Shown: in pieces, positions 6,870 to 13,761 of the stretch
Layout of the letters: each line of letters begins with the position of its first letter
How positions within the stretch are numbered: the stretch's first letter is position 1
Origin: Clostridiales bacterium
GTDB lineage: Bacteria; Bacillota; Clostridia; Peptostreptococcales; Anaerovoracaceae
Direction of reading: 5' to 3'
Assembly (NCBI GenBank): GCA_009778945.1
Contig: WRFF01000022.1
Coordinates: forward strand, 1-15,321
Length of the DNA: 15,321 nucleotides
Translations under genes and position numbers: made by a program
Notes under the pieces: generated by a model
Databases searched by the model: none
What the model saw: the letters and a program-made list of their open reading frames with translations, nothing else
What the model was told of the DNA's origin: nothing

Positions 6870-7559
6870 ATGGCGGCCATCAAGACAGCGGACGAAATTC
6901 AGAAACTAAAAGCGGCAGCGAAGGCGGGAAACACCGCCTTCGCGTGTATTTCCCCCTTGCTTGTACCCGGGCGCACCGAACGTGAGATTGCGCGCCTGAT
7001 GGAGGGTTTCGCGCGGGAAGCGGCCACGCGCTCCGGAGGCGTTTGGGGCGGCCTCTCTTTCCCGCCGATCATCGCTTCGGGGCCTAACGGCGCGTCGCCG
7101 CACGCGGAACTGACGGATCGTGCGCTTGAGGCGGGCGATTTTGTAACCATCGACTTCGGCGTCCTCGTGGACGGATACGCGAGCGACAAGACACGCACCT
7201 ACGGTATCGGTGAAGTATCCGATGAACAGCGCAGGATATACGGGATTGTGGAGAAGGCCCAGAAAGCGGGCCTGACCGCGGCGCGGGCGGGCCTCCCCTG
7301 CAGGGAACTTGACGCGGTCTGCCGCACAATCATCGCGGAAGCGGGTTACGGGGAGTATTTCGTCCACACGACGGGGCACGGCGTCGGCACGGAGGTGCAT
7401 GAAGACCCGCGCATCGGAAAAGAGTCGGAGGAAATCCTGGCCGCGGGCATGGTCGTCACCATAGAGCCCGGTATTTATATCGAAGGATGGGGAGGCGTCC
7501 GCATCGAAGACACGGCCGTCATTCTTGAATCCGGCTGTGAGGTCATCACGGGAGGGTAG
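6870..7559 (+). CDS. M24 family metallopeptidase (Xaa-Pro type), catalytic domain only
   Basis: This 229-residue protein has the pita-bread fold motifs of M24B peptidases. Metal ligands are D95 (TIDFG), D106 (ASDKTRT), H170 (HTTGHGVG), E199 (TIEPGIY) and E213 (VRIEDTAV); the conserved SPHAEL histidine (H78) is present. Typical PepP/PepQ proteins of 350-450 residues carry an N-terminal creatinase-like domain, which is absent: the protein opens with IKTADEIQKLKAAAKAG, the usual start of the catalytic part. It could be a small Xaa-Pro dipeptidase or a related C-N hydrolase. GGAG at 6861-6864 lies 5 nt before the ATG. The last 14 nt overlap the 3' end of cvpA on the other strand. Linkage to the hydantoinase hints at joint amide or peptide catabolism, but this is inference. 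Confidence 0.88.
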   Translation: MAAIKTADEIQKLKAAAKAGNTAFACISPLLVPGRTEREIARLMEGFAREAATRSGGVWGGLSFPPIIASGPNGASPHAELTDRALEAGDFVTIDFGVLVDGYASDKTRTYGIGEVSDEQRRIYGIVEKAQKAGLTAARAGLPCRELDAVCRTIIAEAGYGEYFVHTTGHGVGTEVHEDPRIGKESEEILAAGMVVTIEPGIYIEGWGGVRIEDTAVILESGCEVITGG

Positions 7560-8274
7560 TACTGCCGCCTCCGCTGCCGCCGGAAATCGAAGCGGCGGCT
7601 TCGCTCAGCCAGCGTTCCGGATTGAGTTCGTTGGGGACAAAGCCGTTGATGATATCCAGAAGCGGGTTGTTTTGGTAGATGAAGGACGCGATGATAGAGT
7701 TGTCCATCTGCGACTGAATAAAAGCGTAGGCGCTTGGATTGAGCGTATAGGAAAGCGGCATGATCAGCGCGAAAATAACGAGAATCGCGATAACGCTCGA
7801 AAAGAGCCCCAACAAAAGACCGACAAAGCCGTCGACAAAACCCAAAAAACCACCGTGAAACTTCTTGGAGAACAACAGCGTCAGCACCAGGAGGATGATC
7901 TTGATGCCCAGGATGATGCCTACAAAGACAAGAATCGTGAATACATGGCCCGTAAGGCTGTTCGCCACTTCGGCCGCGCGCGCGGCGGCGTCCGTGCTGG
8001 CCGCCGCGGCCACGCCCGCCGGCACCTGCGAGGTGGCGCCGTTTTCGTACAGGCTGACAAACTGATTGCAGATAAGCAGGATCCGGTCGCCGAGCCTCGC
8101 GTACCAATCCGTATGCGCGAGAATCCAAGCCGCCACCTGATTATGAAATAAAAACGCAAGGAGCAATGCGCCGACCCATCCGACAAGCCTGGTAAGGGAA
8201 ATCAGAAAACCGGCGCGGAATCCGTATACCGCGCACAGCACAACGATCACGACGATCAGAACATCAAAAAACAT
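7546..8274 (-). CDS. cvpA: CvpA family membrane protein
   Basis: This 242-residue protein has hydrophobic segments at about 2-20, 25-45, 108-132 and 140-172 and a glycine-rich tail. The N-terminal pattern MFFDVLIVVIVVLCAVYGFR followed by GFxxSLxRLxGWxxA is typical of CvpA, and FVDGFVGLLLGL is the conserved second half. CvpA was first linked to colicin V production; homologues are small inner-membrane proteins of uncertain biochemical role. GGAGAG lies about 7 nt before the ATG at 8274. It follows the acyl-CoA synthetase by 48 nt on the same strand and may be read both from that gene and from its own extended -10. The loop at about 80-105 is alanine-rich and low complexity. Confidence 0.88.
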   Translation of the reverse strand: MFFDVLIVVIVVLCAVYGFRAGFLISLTRLVGWVGALLLAFLFHNQVAAWILAHTDWYARLGDRILLICNQFVSLYENGATSQVPAGVAAAASTDAAARAAEVANSLTGHVFTILVFVGIILGIKIILLVLTLLFSKKFHGGFLGFVDGFVGLLLGLFSSVIAILVIFALIMPLSYTLNPSAYAFIQSQMDNSIIASFIYQNNPLLDIINGFVPNELNPERWLSEAAASISGGSGGGSTTLP

Positions 8275-8306
8275 GTAGATCTCTCCAACGCTTCATATCA
8301 TTTTTT

Positions 8307-8315
8307 AGTATATCA
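8307..8315 (-). promoter_or_regulatory. Extended -10 promoter element for cvpA
   Basis: On the minus strand TGATATACT (8315-8307) is an extended -10 (TGn plus TATACT). No good -35 is seen. The predicted start near 8300 gives a leader of about 25 nt containing the GGAGAG site of cvpA. It lies between the synthetase stop and cvpA. Confidence 0.45.
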
Positions 8316-8322
8316 TATGTAA

Positions 8323-10173
8323 TCAGACTTCTGCCCCGCTTCTGTTTTCGGCGACAAAGCGCCGAATCGTTTTTTTCGTCGTGACGTCGAACGGCTCGCT
8401 CCGCAGATATACCTTCCGGATCTTTTTGAACATCGGCTGCCCCTCGTTGACGGCGTTCACCGCGTCCCAAAGCAGCTTGCCGACCGCTTCGCTGTCCGCG
8501 TTTTCCCCGAGCACGCGCACAACCTCTTCCTCGTCGGGAATGATTGTCGCGGCGATAATCGTATCGTCCGAGCGCCCGCTCTCAACTTCAAACACCATGA
8601 GCTCGCCGATGATCCCATGCCGCGAAAGCAGGTATTCAAGCTCCTCCGGGTAGACATTCTTGCCGTTTTTCGTAATGATGACGTTTTTCTTGCGCCCCGT
8701 GATGAAAACAAAGCGGTCTTTCAGGTACCCGTAGTCGCCCGTGTGGAACCATTCGCCCTCCATAACTTCCCCTGTCGCTTCTTCATCTTTATAATACCCC
8801 ATCATCACATGCTGGCCCGCGAGACAGATCTCTCCGATCCCCGTCTCGGGATCCGCGTCCACGATCTTCGCGTCGAAACCGGGCACCAGATAACCGGCGC
8901 TCGCGCTGTTGCCGCCGAAAATAGGGTTGAGCGCCGCGATCGGCGCGCATTCGGTAAGCCCGTAGCCCTGCACCGTATTGACGCCGAACGCCTTGATGCC
9001 GTCGACCACGGCAGGATCGATAGCCGCGCCGCCGCAAATCAGGAGGCGCATCTTGCCGCCGAACAGCTCGCGAATTTGTTTAAAGAAGAGCCCGCCCAAA
9101 TCGATATGGACCTTCTTCGTGACATTATTGATTTTGATTACGCGGCGCAGCGTATCGGCTTTTCCGCCCTTCTCCGCATTTTGCCAGACTTTTTTATAGA
9201 GATTTTCAAAAATCAGCGGCACGCCGAGGAAAACGGTCGGATGCGCTTCCGAGAGATTGTCCACAATATAACGGAGGCCTTCGCAATACGCAATGGAAGA
9301 ACCCTGCGCAAGCGGAATCAGAAAGCCGCAGGTAGCCTCATAGGTATGGTGTACGGGGAGGACGGAAAAGAAGACGTCTTCCGGCACGATACCGATGACG
9401 ACCGTCGGGATCATCATTTCCGCGCAGATATTGCGGTGGTTCAGCATCACGCCCTTGGCGAATCCCGTCGTGCCCGCCGTAAAGAGCAGGATCCCGAGGC
9501 GTTCGGCGTCGATCTGCGCGTCCAGGAATTCGCGGTTTCCCGCCGTGAGGAGAGCCTCGCCCTCGGTCGCAAGCGCGTTCGAGGAGACTTCAAAACCCTT
9601 CAGGCTGTCCGCTTCCGTGTTCCTTTGATTGTTGATAAAAAACCGGACGCCGGTTTTGCCGTGTTCCCTGATCTGCTCCATCATCGGCGCGAATTTCCTG
9701 TCGTAAAAGACCGCTTCCACATCGCCGTTCACGAGCAGCTGCTCAATTTCATCCTGCGGAAGCTCTTTATCAAGCGGCACCACAACGCCTGCCCCGCAGA
9801 CGATTGCAAGATAGGCGGTCGCCCAGTGATAGCTGTTGTCGCCTATGACGGAGATATGCGCGCCGGCCAGCCCGCGGGCGAGCAGCGCCGTCCCCAGCGC
9901 GTTGACGCGCGCGAGCGCTTCATTATACGTAATCATCTGATAGGGTTCTTTGTGGGAAGGTTTTTCCCAAAACGCGGGGCGATCCGGCCACTGCGCCGCG
10001 CTCTCTTCAAACATACCCTTGATCGTAACCATGGGGCGAATATTCATAAATTTTACACGCGGATCCGTTTTATGGCTCTCGAAAAGCATGTCGATCATCG
10101 CCTGCGCGCGCGCTTTGTCGCGCGCCACGATCCGCTCATACTCATCCTGCGGTATTCTCTCTTTATACGCCAT
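8323..10173 (-). CDS. Long-chain acyl-CoA synthetase (AMP-forming)
   Basis: This 616-residue member of the ANL adenylating superfamily activates a carboxylic acid with ATP and transfers it to CoA. Core motifs in order: LLFTAGTTGFAKGVML (229-244, P-loop-like motif, with Ala where Pro is usual), VQGYGLTEC (401-409), WFHTGDYGYL (475-484), FITGRKKNVIITKNGKNVYPEELE (split: FITGRKKNVI, 490-499; GKNVYPEELE, 504-513), and a C-terminal lysine candidate in DVTTKKTIRRF (596-606). Size and the GKNVYPEE motif fit the long-chain fatty acyl-CoA ligase branch. The start at 10173 has a strong AAGGAGG 8-9 nt upstream; the longer frame would read through a palindromic repeat. It may supply acyl-CoA for lipid synthesis or activate a substrate for the neighbouring dehydratase; the chain length is not readable. 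Confidence 0.92.
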   Translation of the reverse strand: MAYKERIPQDEYERIVARDKARAQAMIDMLFESHKTDPRVKFMNIRPMVTIKGMFEESAAQWPDRPAFWEKPSHKEPYQMITYNEALARVNALGTALLARGLAGAHISVIGDNSYHWATAYLAIVCGAGVVVPLDKELPQDEIEQLLVNGDVEAVFYDRKFAPMMEQIREHGKTGVRFFINNQRNTEADSLKGFEVSSNALATEGEALLTAGNREFLDAQIDAERLGILLFTAGTTGFAKGVMLNHRNICAEMMIPTVVIGIVPEDVFFSVLPVHHTYEATCGFLIPLAQGSSIAYCEGLRYIVDNLSEAHPTVFLGVPLIFENLYKKVWQNAEKGGKADTLRRVIKINNVTKKVHIDLGGLFFKQIRELFGGKMRLLICGGAAIDPAVVDGIKAFGVNTVQGYGLTECAPIAALNPIFGGNSASAGYLVPGFDAKIVDADPETGIGEICLAGQHVMMGYYKDEEATGEVMEGEWFHTGDYGYLKDRFVFITGRKKNVIITKNGKNVYPEELEYLLSRHGIIGELMVFEVESGRSDDTIIAATIIPDEEEVVRVLGENADSEAVGKLLWDAVNAVNEGQPMFKKIRKVYLRSEPFDVTTKKTIRRFVAENRSGAEV

Positions 10174-10241
10174 CGGTTCAACCTCCTTATTTGCGCACCT
10201 ATCCCGATTTGTAAGGCAAATCGCTGGAAGGCGCCACTTGA

Positions 10242-10273
10242 GGATTCCCAAAATCCCTGATTTTGCGGAATCC
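10242..10273. repeat. Palindromic intergenic repeat, copy B
   Basis: The core at 10243-10272 begins GATTCCCAAAATC and ends GATTTTGCGGAATC. GATTCC pairs with GGAATC and AAAATC with GATTTT, separated by a small C versus GC internal loop and closed by a 3-nt loop; flanking G/C adds one pair. It is the better-folding of two copies in the window. It lies about 70 nt upstream of the acyl-CoA synthetase start and would be transcribed in its leader. Confidence 0.7.
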
Positions 10274-10299
10274 ACCATGCGGGAAGAAAAATCAATACT

Positions 10300-10308
10300 A
10301 TTGTAACA
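10300..10308 (-). promoter_or_regulatory. Extended -10 element for the acyl-CoA synthetase
   Basis: TGTTACAAT on the minus strand (10308-10300) is an extended -10 placed just after the terminator hairpin. No clear -35 is seen. It would give the synthetase its own promoter, with a leader of about 120 nt carrying palindromic repeat copy B and the strong ribosome site. Confidence 0.4.
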
Positions 10309-10334
10309 TGAAACCGGTCGGCGAACGGGGCCGT

Positions 10335-10383
10335 AAAATACAAAAACCGATGCGTTTGATTGAAGGAGTAAAACACATCGGTT
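10335..10383 (-). terminator. Intrinsic terminator
   Basis: On the minus strand the arm AACCGATGTGTTT (10383-10371) pairs with AAACGCATCGGTT (10357-10345): 13 pairs with one G-U, around a 13-nt loop. The RNA then runs TTTTTGTATTTT, a good U-tract. It points away from the dehydratase operon and towards the acyl-CoA synthetase, about 240 nt after the dehydratase-activator stop. It could end that operon, a small RNA, or act as an attenuator. Confidence 0.75.
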
Positions 10384-10475
10384 AGGATAATCGCTGTCCT
10401 GCTACCGTTTGAGTGGGAGAATAAAACGGCGGAGCATCGGTCAGCGGAGTGAGCTGCCATGTAATTTGCCAACAT
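10335..10475 (-). ncRNA. Candidate small RNA or attenuator leader with two C/U-rich hairpin loops
   Basis: Two related hairpins lie in series. Hairpin 1 has CCGTTT/AAACGG arms (10429-10405, minus) and a 13-nt loop TATTCTCCCACTC. Hairpin 2 is the terminator, with inner arms GTTT/AAAC and a 13-nt loop TACTCCTTCAATC. The 23-nt hairpin centres match at 17 positions, so one looks duplicated from the other. Both loops are pyrimidine-rich and could pair with Shine-Dalgarno sequences. Before hairpin 1, ACCGATGC (10441-10434) repeats the terminator 5' arm and could pair with its 3' arm. Upstream, TTGACA (10512-10507) and TATAAT (10486-10481) are exact hexamers but 20 bp apart, so the promoter is uncertain. 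No convincing ORF is present. Confidence 0.4.
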
Positions 10476-10483
10476 TCATTATT

Positions 10484-10621
10484 ATAAGTAAGCTATAAGT
10501 TAGGAATGTCAAGAAACCCTTATTTACTATATTCTTATTGATTTTGGATTTTTCCACCACACCCAAATGGGTAAAATTTGGAATGAAAAATCGACGAGAA
10601 AATACCAACAGTTGTATTTCG
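10484..10621. other. Gap after the dehydratase-activator gene; AT-rich, no gene seen
   Basis: This is the distal part of the 448-bp gap between the activator gene and the acyl-CoA synthetase. It is clearly AT-richer than the genes around it. It contains overlapping, mutually exclusive short inverted repeats at 10561-10581 (ACCCA/TGGGT and CCAAAT/ATTTGG) without a T-run, and an exact TTGACA on the minus strand. No coding sequence with a ribosome site is visible. Confidence 0.5.
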
Positions 10622-12427
10622 TTATGACAGCGCGGCCCCGATCGCGCCCGCAATCTCCGGTTCGGGCGGAACTTCCACCGGCTCGCCAAGCCGCTCGGAA
10701 AGCGCGCGCACGACGCCCCGGTTATTCGCAACGCCGCCGGTCATCAGATAGGGCGGGCACGCAGACGCGCGCTTCAGCAGCACTTCGTTGCGCTGCGCGA
10801 TCGCGCGGCAGAGCGCCCACAGAATATCCTCGACGCGTTTGCCTTGCGCCACAAGCGAGACCACTTCGGATTCCGCAAAGACCGTGCACATGCTGCTGAT
10901 CACCAGCCGCTCCCGCGCCGTCAGGGCAAGGCCCCCGATCTCCGCCAGCGGCACGCCGAGCGAATGCGCCGTCATTTCCAGAAAGCGCCCCGTCCCGGCC
11001 GCGCATTTGTCGTTCATCGCGAAATCCGCGACCTTCCCGTCCTCGCCGATTCGAATCACTTTGCTGTCCTGCCCGCCGATGTCGATGATCGTGCGAACCT
11101 TCGGGCACAGGAAGCGCGCGCCGATCGCATGCGCGGTGATCTCCGTAACCGCCCGGTCCGCAAACGGGACGCCGTCCCGCCCGTACCCCGTCGCAACCGT
11201 TTCCGCAATCTCCGCGGCCGCAAGGCCCGCGCGCGCAAGCGCTGTCCGCCGCGCCTCCTCCGCGCTTTCGGCCACGCGGGGCCCCGTCGGAACGACCGCC
11301 GAAGCAAGGACCCGGCCCGCCGCGCGGTCAAACAGCGCCGCGTTTGTCGTCGTGGAACCGCTGTCGATGCCCAGGATAACGCCGACACGGGGCGGACCAA
11401 GGGTATGCATTGTCTCCACCCCGCCGTCCGGCCGCGCACGCAGTTGTTCGGCAAACGCGAAGACGCGCGTTGCGAGCGCGCCGCTGTCCGCATCTGTGTA
11501 CTCCGTCTCGAGTTTCAGCACCGGCACGCCGATATCCCCAAGGCTTGCGTATTCGTACGCGTACTGTTCGCAGAACTTCAACGTGTGGTAGACGACCCCT
11601 TCCGCTCTTGTGGCTTCAATCCGGTCGAGCAGGCCGGCGCGCCGCGCCGCCGCGCCCGAAGCTGCGCCGTTTCCCTCGCCTTCTTTATCCTGCGCGCCGC
11701 ATTCCACCATGCGCATGCAGGGATATTTGGAAAATACGCCCCGGATATAAGCGTCCAGTATTTCCTCGCGGGAAGCGCCGTCCGCCGGCAGGCCATAGAG
11801 CCGGTTTTTCTGTCCGGAGCAGGTCAGGTCGAATACCACGCGGATATCCGCCCGCTCCAGCGCCGCGCCCAGCGCCGGCGGCGCCTTTGCGCCCGTAATC
11901 CCGACCCGCATGGGGGAGCTGACGGGGATAGAAGCGAACAGTTTCCGCGGCGCCTCATTCTCCTCCCGCAGGACCGCAAGCAGACGCGCCGGATCGAAAC
12001 CGGCGAAACCGTCTCCGCCGCCCGCCTGTTCGATATAGGCTGCATACGCGCGGGCCAGCGCTTCCACACCGCCGCGATAGATTTCCCGCGCGGCGGCGTC
12101 CGATTTGACAGGCAGTTCGGTGAGATAAATAAAGCGGCCCGGAAACTCCGCGCGCAGCGCGTCGTACAGACGCCGCGTGCTGTCGCAGCAGTTCGTCAGC
12201 AATACGCCGTCCGCGTCCCCGCTTTCGAGCCGCCCGCGGATCTCATCGTACGCGGCCTTTGCAAACGAGCAGACCGTCGGATGCAGCGCCGACTCCGCCG
12301 GCGACAGATCCGCGTTCTCCGGCTCAATGTATTCCGTCTCCGCTCCCATCGCCCGCAGAATTTCCGCCGGCGCATACCGGCACTGATACAAAATCCCGGG
12401 TTTGCGCCCGGCCTCTGACCTCTTCAT
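10622..12427 (-). CDS. Fusion: 2-hydroxyacyl-CoA dehydratase-type subunit plus ATP-dependent activator
   Basis: In this 601-residue protein the N-terminal part (about 8-340) is a dehydratase-type D component. Cysteines placed to hold an iron-sulfur cluster are C53 (TVCSFAK), C80/C81 (TNCCDSTRR) and C286 (LKFCEQY). It ends with the family's VFAFAEQL helix. The C-terminal part (about 348-601) is a BadF/BadG/BcrA/HgdC-type activator with GIDSGSTTT (353-361), TGYGRD (413-418), DIGGQDSK (449-456), and C475 (NDKCAAGTG) and C514 (SSMCTVFAESE). Those cysteines are 39 residues apart, as I recall for HgdC, where they bridge a [4Fe-4S] cluster across the dimer. Activators use ATP to inject a low-potential electron into the dehydratase; they are usually separate proteins. 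The ATG overlaps the upstream gene's stop (ATGA), so both are coupled. The substrate is unknown; a double-cubane-cluster protein is an alternative. Confidence 0.88.
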   Translation of the reverse strand: MKRSEAGRKPGILYQCRYAPAEILRAMGAETEYIEPENADLSPAESALHPTVCSFAKAAYDEIRGRLESGDADGVLLTNCCDSTRRLYDALRAEFPGRFIYLTELPVKSDAAAREIYRGGVEALARAYAAYIEQAGGGDGFAGFDPARLLAVLREENEAPRKLFASIPVSSPMRVGITGAKAPPALGAALERADIRVVFDLTCSGQKNRLYGLPADGASREEILDAYIRGVFSKYPCMRMVECGAQDKEGEGNGAASGAAARRAGLLDRIEATRAEGVVYHTLKFCEQYAYEYASLGDIGVPVLKLETEYTDADSGALATRVFAFAEQLRARPDGGVETMHTLGPPRVGVILGIDSGSTTTNAALFDRAAGRVLASAVVPTGPRVAESAEEARRTALARAGLAAAEIAETVATGYGRDGVPFADRAVTEITAHAIGARFLCPKVRTIIDIGGQDSKVIRIGEDGKVADFAMNDKCAAGTGRFLEMTAHSLGVPLAEIGGLALTARERLVISSMCTVFAESEVVSLVAQGKRVEDILWALCRAIAQRNEVLLKRASACPPYLMTGGVANNRGVVRALSERLGEPVEVPPEPEIAGAIGAALS

Positions 12428-13701
12428 GCCCTCGCCTCCAGCATCTCCATAAAGGCGTCTACGCGGGTCTTTATCTGCCCCTCCATGCTGTTGCGCCGGT
12501 CGAGCCCGTCGCCGTCGAGAAGCAGGAACGGCACGTCCCGCCCGTCAAACGCGCGTTTCAACTGCGGCGCGCCGCCGATTGACTGCTTGCAGCCCCAATG
12601 CCCGAAGCAAATCACGCCGTCGGGCCGCAACGCCTCCGCAAGCCGCAAAACCGCGTCCGTCTTGCGCTCGAACGGCCCATCGTAGATATTCAGGATCATT
12701 TTACGTGCGAGCGATTCGAGCGGTTTTTCGGGATCAAGCGGCCCCGCGGGGTCGCCGTCAATGTCAAAATCCGAAGCCATGATGCGGTAGCGCGCGTTAT
12801 TGTTGAAATATCCTTGCAGGGTCTTTTCGTAAAACGGTATCAGATGGATCCAGAGAACGCGCACGGCGTTCTGTTCCGGCGCGCGCCGCAGCTCCTCCAG
12901 CAGCCTCTCATAATAATTTTCGATCTCCGCGCTGCCCAGCAGCAGATGGGTCGCGAAAAGTTTGAACATATGAAGCGTAAGCGTACACGGAAAATCGCGC
13001 GAAGCCATGAGCCGCAGCGCCTCGGTATGCATCCGGCGCGTGCGGTTTTCGCACTCAAGCACAGCGGCGAGCGCGGTGGGGTCGAGGCGGCGTCCCGTCC
13101 GTTTTTCGAGCAGGGCCACCGTTTCTTCCAGCTGCCGCGTCACATAGCGGACGGTTCCGTCATTGTATTCATAAGGGATATCAAGCACCGCGCCGGGCAC
13201 GCCGAAGCGCTGCCCGATATGGCGAAAGCTGTTCACGTTGCAATCGCAGGCGAGCGTCGTCGTCAGCGTCATCAGCGGTTTTTCCAGAATTCCGCATTCG
13301 GCGGCGCCGAGAAACGCCTTGTGATACGCGCAGAGCGTATCGGAAAGCCCCGCGTTTTCCCCTTCGACGAGGAGCCTGTCCTCGATGCGAAAGCCTCCCA
13401 TAAACGAAGAAAAGCATTCGATCGACAGCGGCGTAAGGCCGAACGCGAGCACAAGTTCCGTCGGCGCGAACAAATTGACCCAAGCCGTCCGTTCGGGATG
13501 CGCGAACGCGCGGGAAACCGAAGCGACCGCAATGCGGTTGAGCAGCGTCAGCGATTTCGGAATCTCTCTGTCCACTCCCGCGCGCAGCCGGAGACGGGCC
13601 CGCTCGTACGCAAGCCCGAGCCGCAGCATCCGCCGCGCCCGGGCCGGTTTGGGGCCGATCTGTTTTTTCAGGAGATTTCCGTAAGCCTGAACACCATCCA
13701 T
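12424..13701 (-). CDS. 2-hydroxyacyl-CoA dehydratase-type subunit
   Basis: This 425-residue protein belongs to the HgdA/HgdB/FldBC/BcrBC/double-cubane family. The cysteines available as cluster ligands are C96 (IECFSSF), C124 (TLCAYHK), C152/C154 (ACDCN), and C366/C371 (CFGHWGCKQSIGG). The C-terminal stretch DGDGLDRRNSMEGQ leading into KTRVDAFMEML is the family hallmark. It would form the partner of the dehydratase half of the next gene and receive electrons through its activator half. In known systems the pair removes water from 2-hydroxyacyl-CoA by a ketyl radical route. No CoA-transferase or substrate-specific enzyme adjoins it except the acyl-CoA synthetase further downstream. The ATG at 13701 has no ribosome site and lies 7 nt after an extended -10, so a leaderless mRNA is likely. 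Confidence 0.87.
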   Translation of the reverse strand: MDGVQAYGNLLKKQIGPKPARARRMLRLGLAYERARLRLRAGVDREIPKSLTLLNRIAVASVSRAFAHPERTAWVNLFAPTELVLAFGLTPLSIECFSSFMGGFRIEDRLLVEGENAGLSDTLCAYHKAFLGAAECGILEKPLMTLTTTLACDCNVNSFRHIGQRFGVPGAVLDIPYEYNDGTVRYVTRQLEETVALLEKRTGRRLDPTALAAVLECENRTRRMHTEALRLMASRDFPCTLTLHMFKLFATHLLLGSAEIENYYERLLEELRRAPEQNAVRVLWIHLIPFYEKTLQGYFNNNARYRIMASDFDIDGDPAGPLDPEKPLESLARKMILNIYDGPFERKTDAVLRLAEALRPDGVICFGHWGCKQSIGGAPQLKRAFDGRDVPFLLLDGDGLDRRNSMEGQIKTRVDAFMEMLEARA

Positions 13702-13708
13702 GCCCTAT

Positions 13709-13717
13709 AGAATAGCA
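13709..13717 (-). promoter_or_regulatory. Extended -10 promoter of the dehydratase operon (leaderless)
   Basis: TGCTATTCT on the minus strand (13717-13709) is TGn plus TATTCT. Only 7 nt separate it from the ATG at 13701, so transcription would start at or one base from the start codon. The -35 region (TGATTA at 17 bp) is poor, as is common with extended -10 promoters. Confidence 0.55.
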
Positions 13718-13746
13718 CACTAGGTCCATCTTAATCATGCACGAAG

Positions 13747-13755
13747 TGGTATACT
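13747..13755 (+). promoter_or_regulatory. Extended -10 promoter of the TauE/SafE gene (leaderless)
   Basis: TGGTATACT (13747-13755) is TGn plus TATACT. The ATG follows after 6 nt, so the expected +1 is the A of the start codon. There is no ribosome site and no clear -35. It stands back to back with the dehydratase promoter, 29 bp away. Confidence 0.6.
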
Positions 13756-13761
13756 CATTGA

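Noticed and set aside
6870..7559. Methionine aminopeptidase
   Set aside because: The length fits, but the motifs (SGPNGASPHAELTDR, IDFG, ASDKTRTY) are those of Xaa-Pro type M24 enzymes and the MetAP SxNxxxxHG signature is missing.
8617..10260. Long plus-strand open frame (547 codons) opposite the acyl-CoA synthetase, and similar long frames opposite the hydantoinase (5465-6883) and the dehydratase genes (10844-12418, 12598-13710)
   Set aside because: They are rich in Arg, Ala, Gly and His with no motifs and mirror well-supported genes; GC-rich codon use removes stop codons from the opposite strand.
10095..10475. 126-codon minus-strand frame across the gap upstream of the acyl-CoA synthetase
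   Set aside because: It runs through the terminator hairpin and the palindromic repeat, overlaps the synthetase start out of frame, ends in Arg-rich sequence and has no ribosome site.
10335..10475. T-box or other known riboswitch class
   Set aside because: No T-box core (GGNACCGCG type) or other class-specific motif is seen; only generic hairpins and a terminator are supported.
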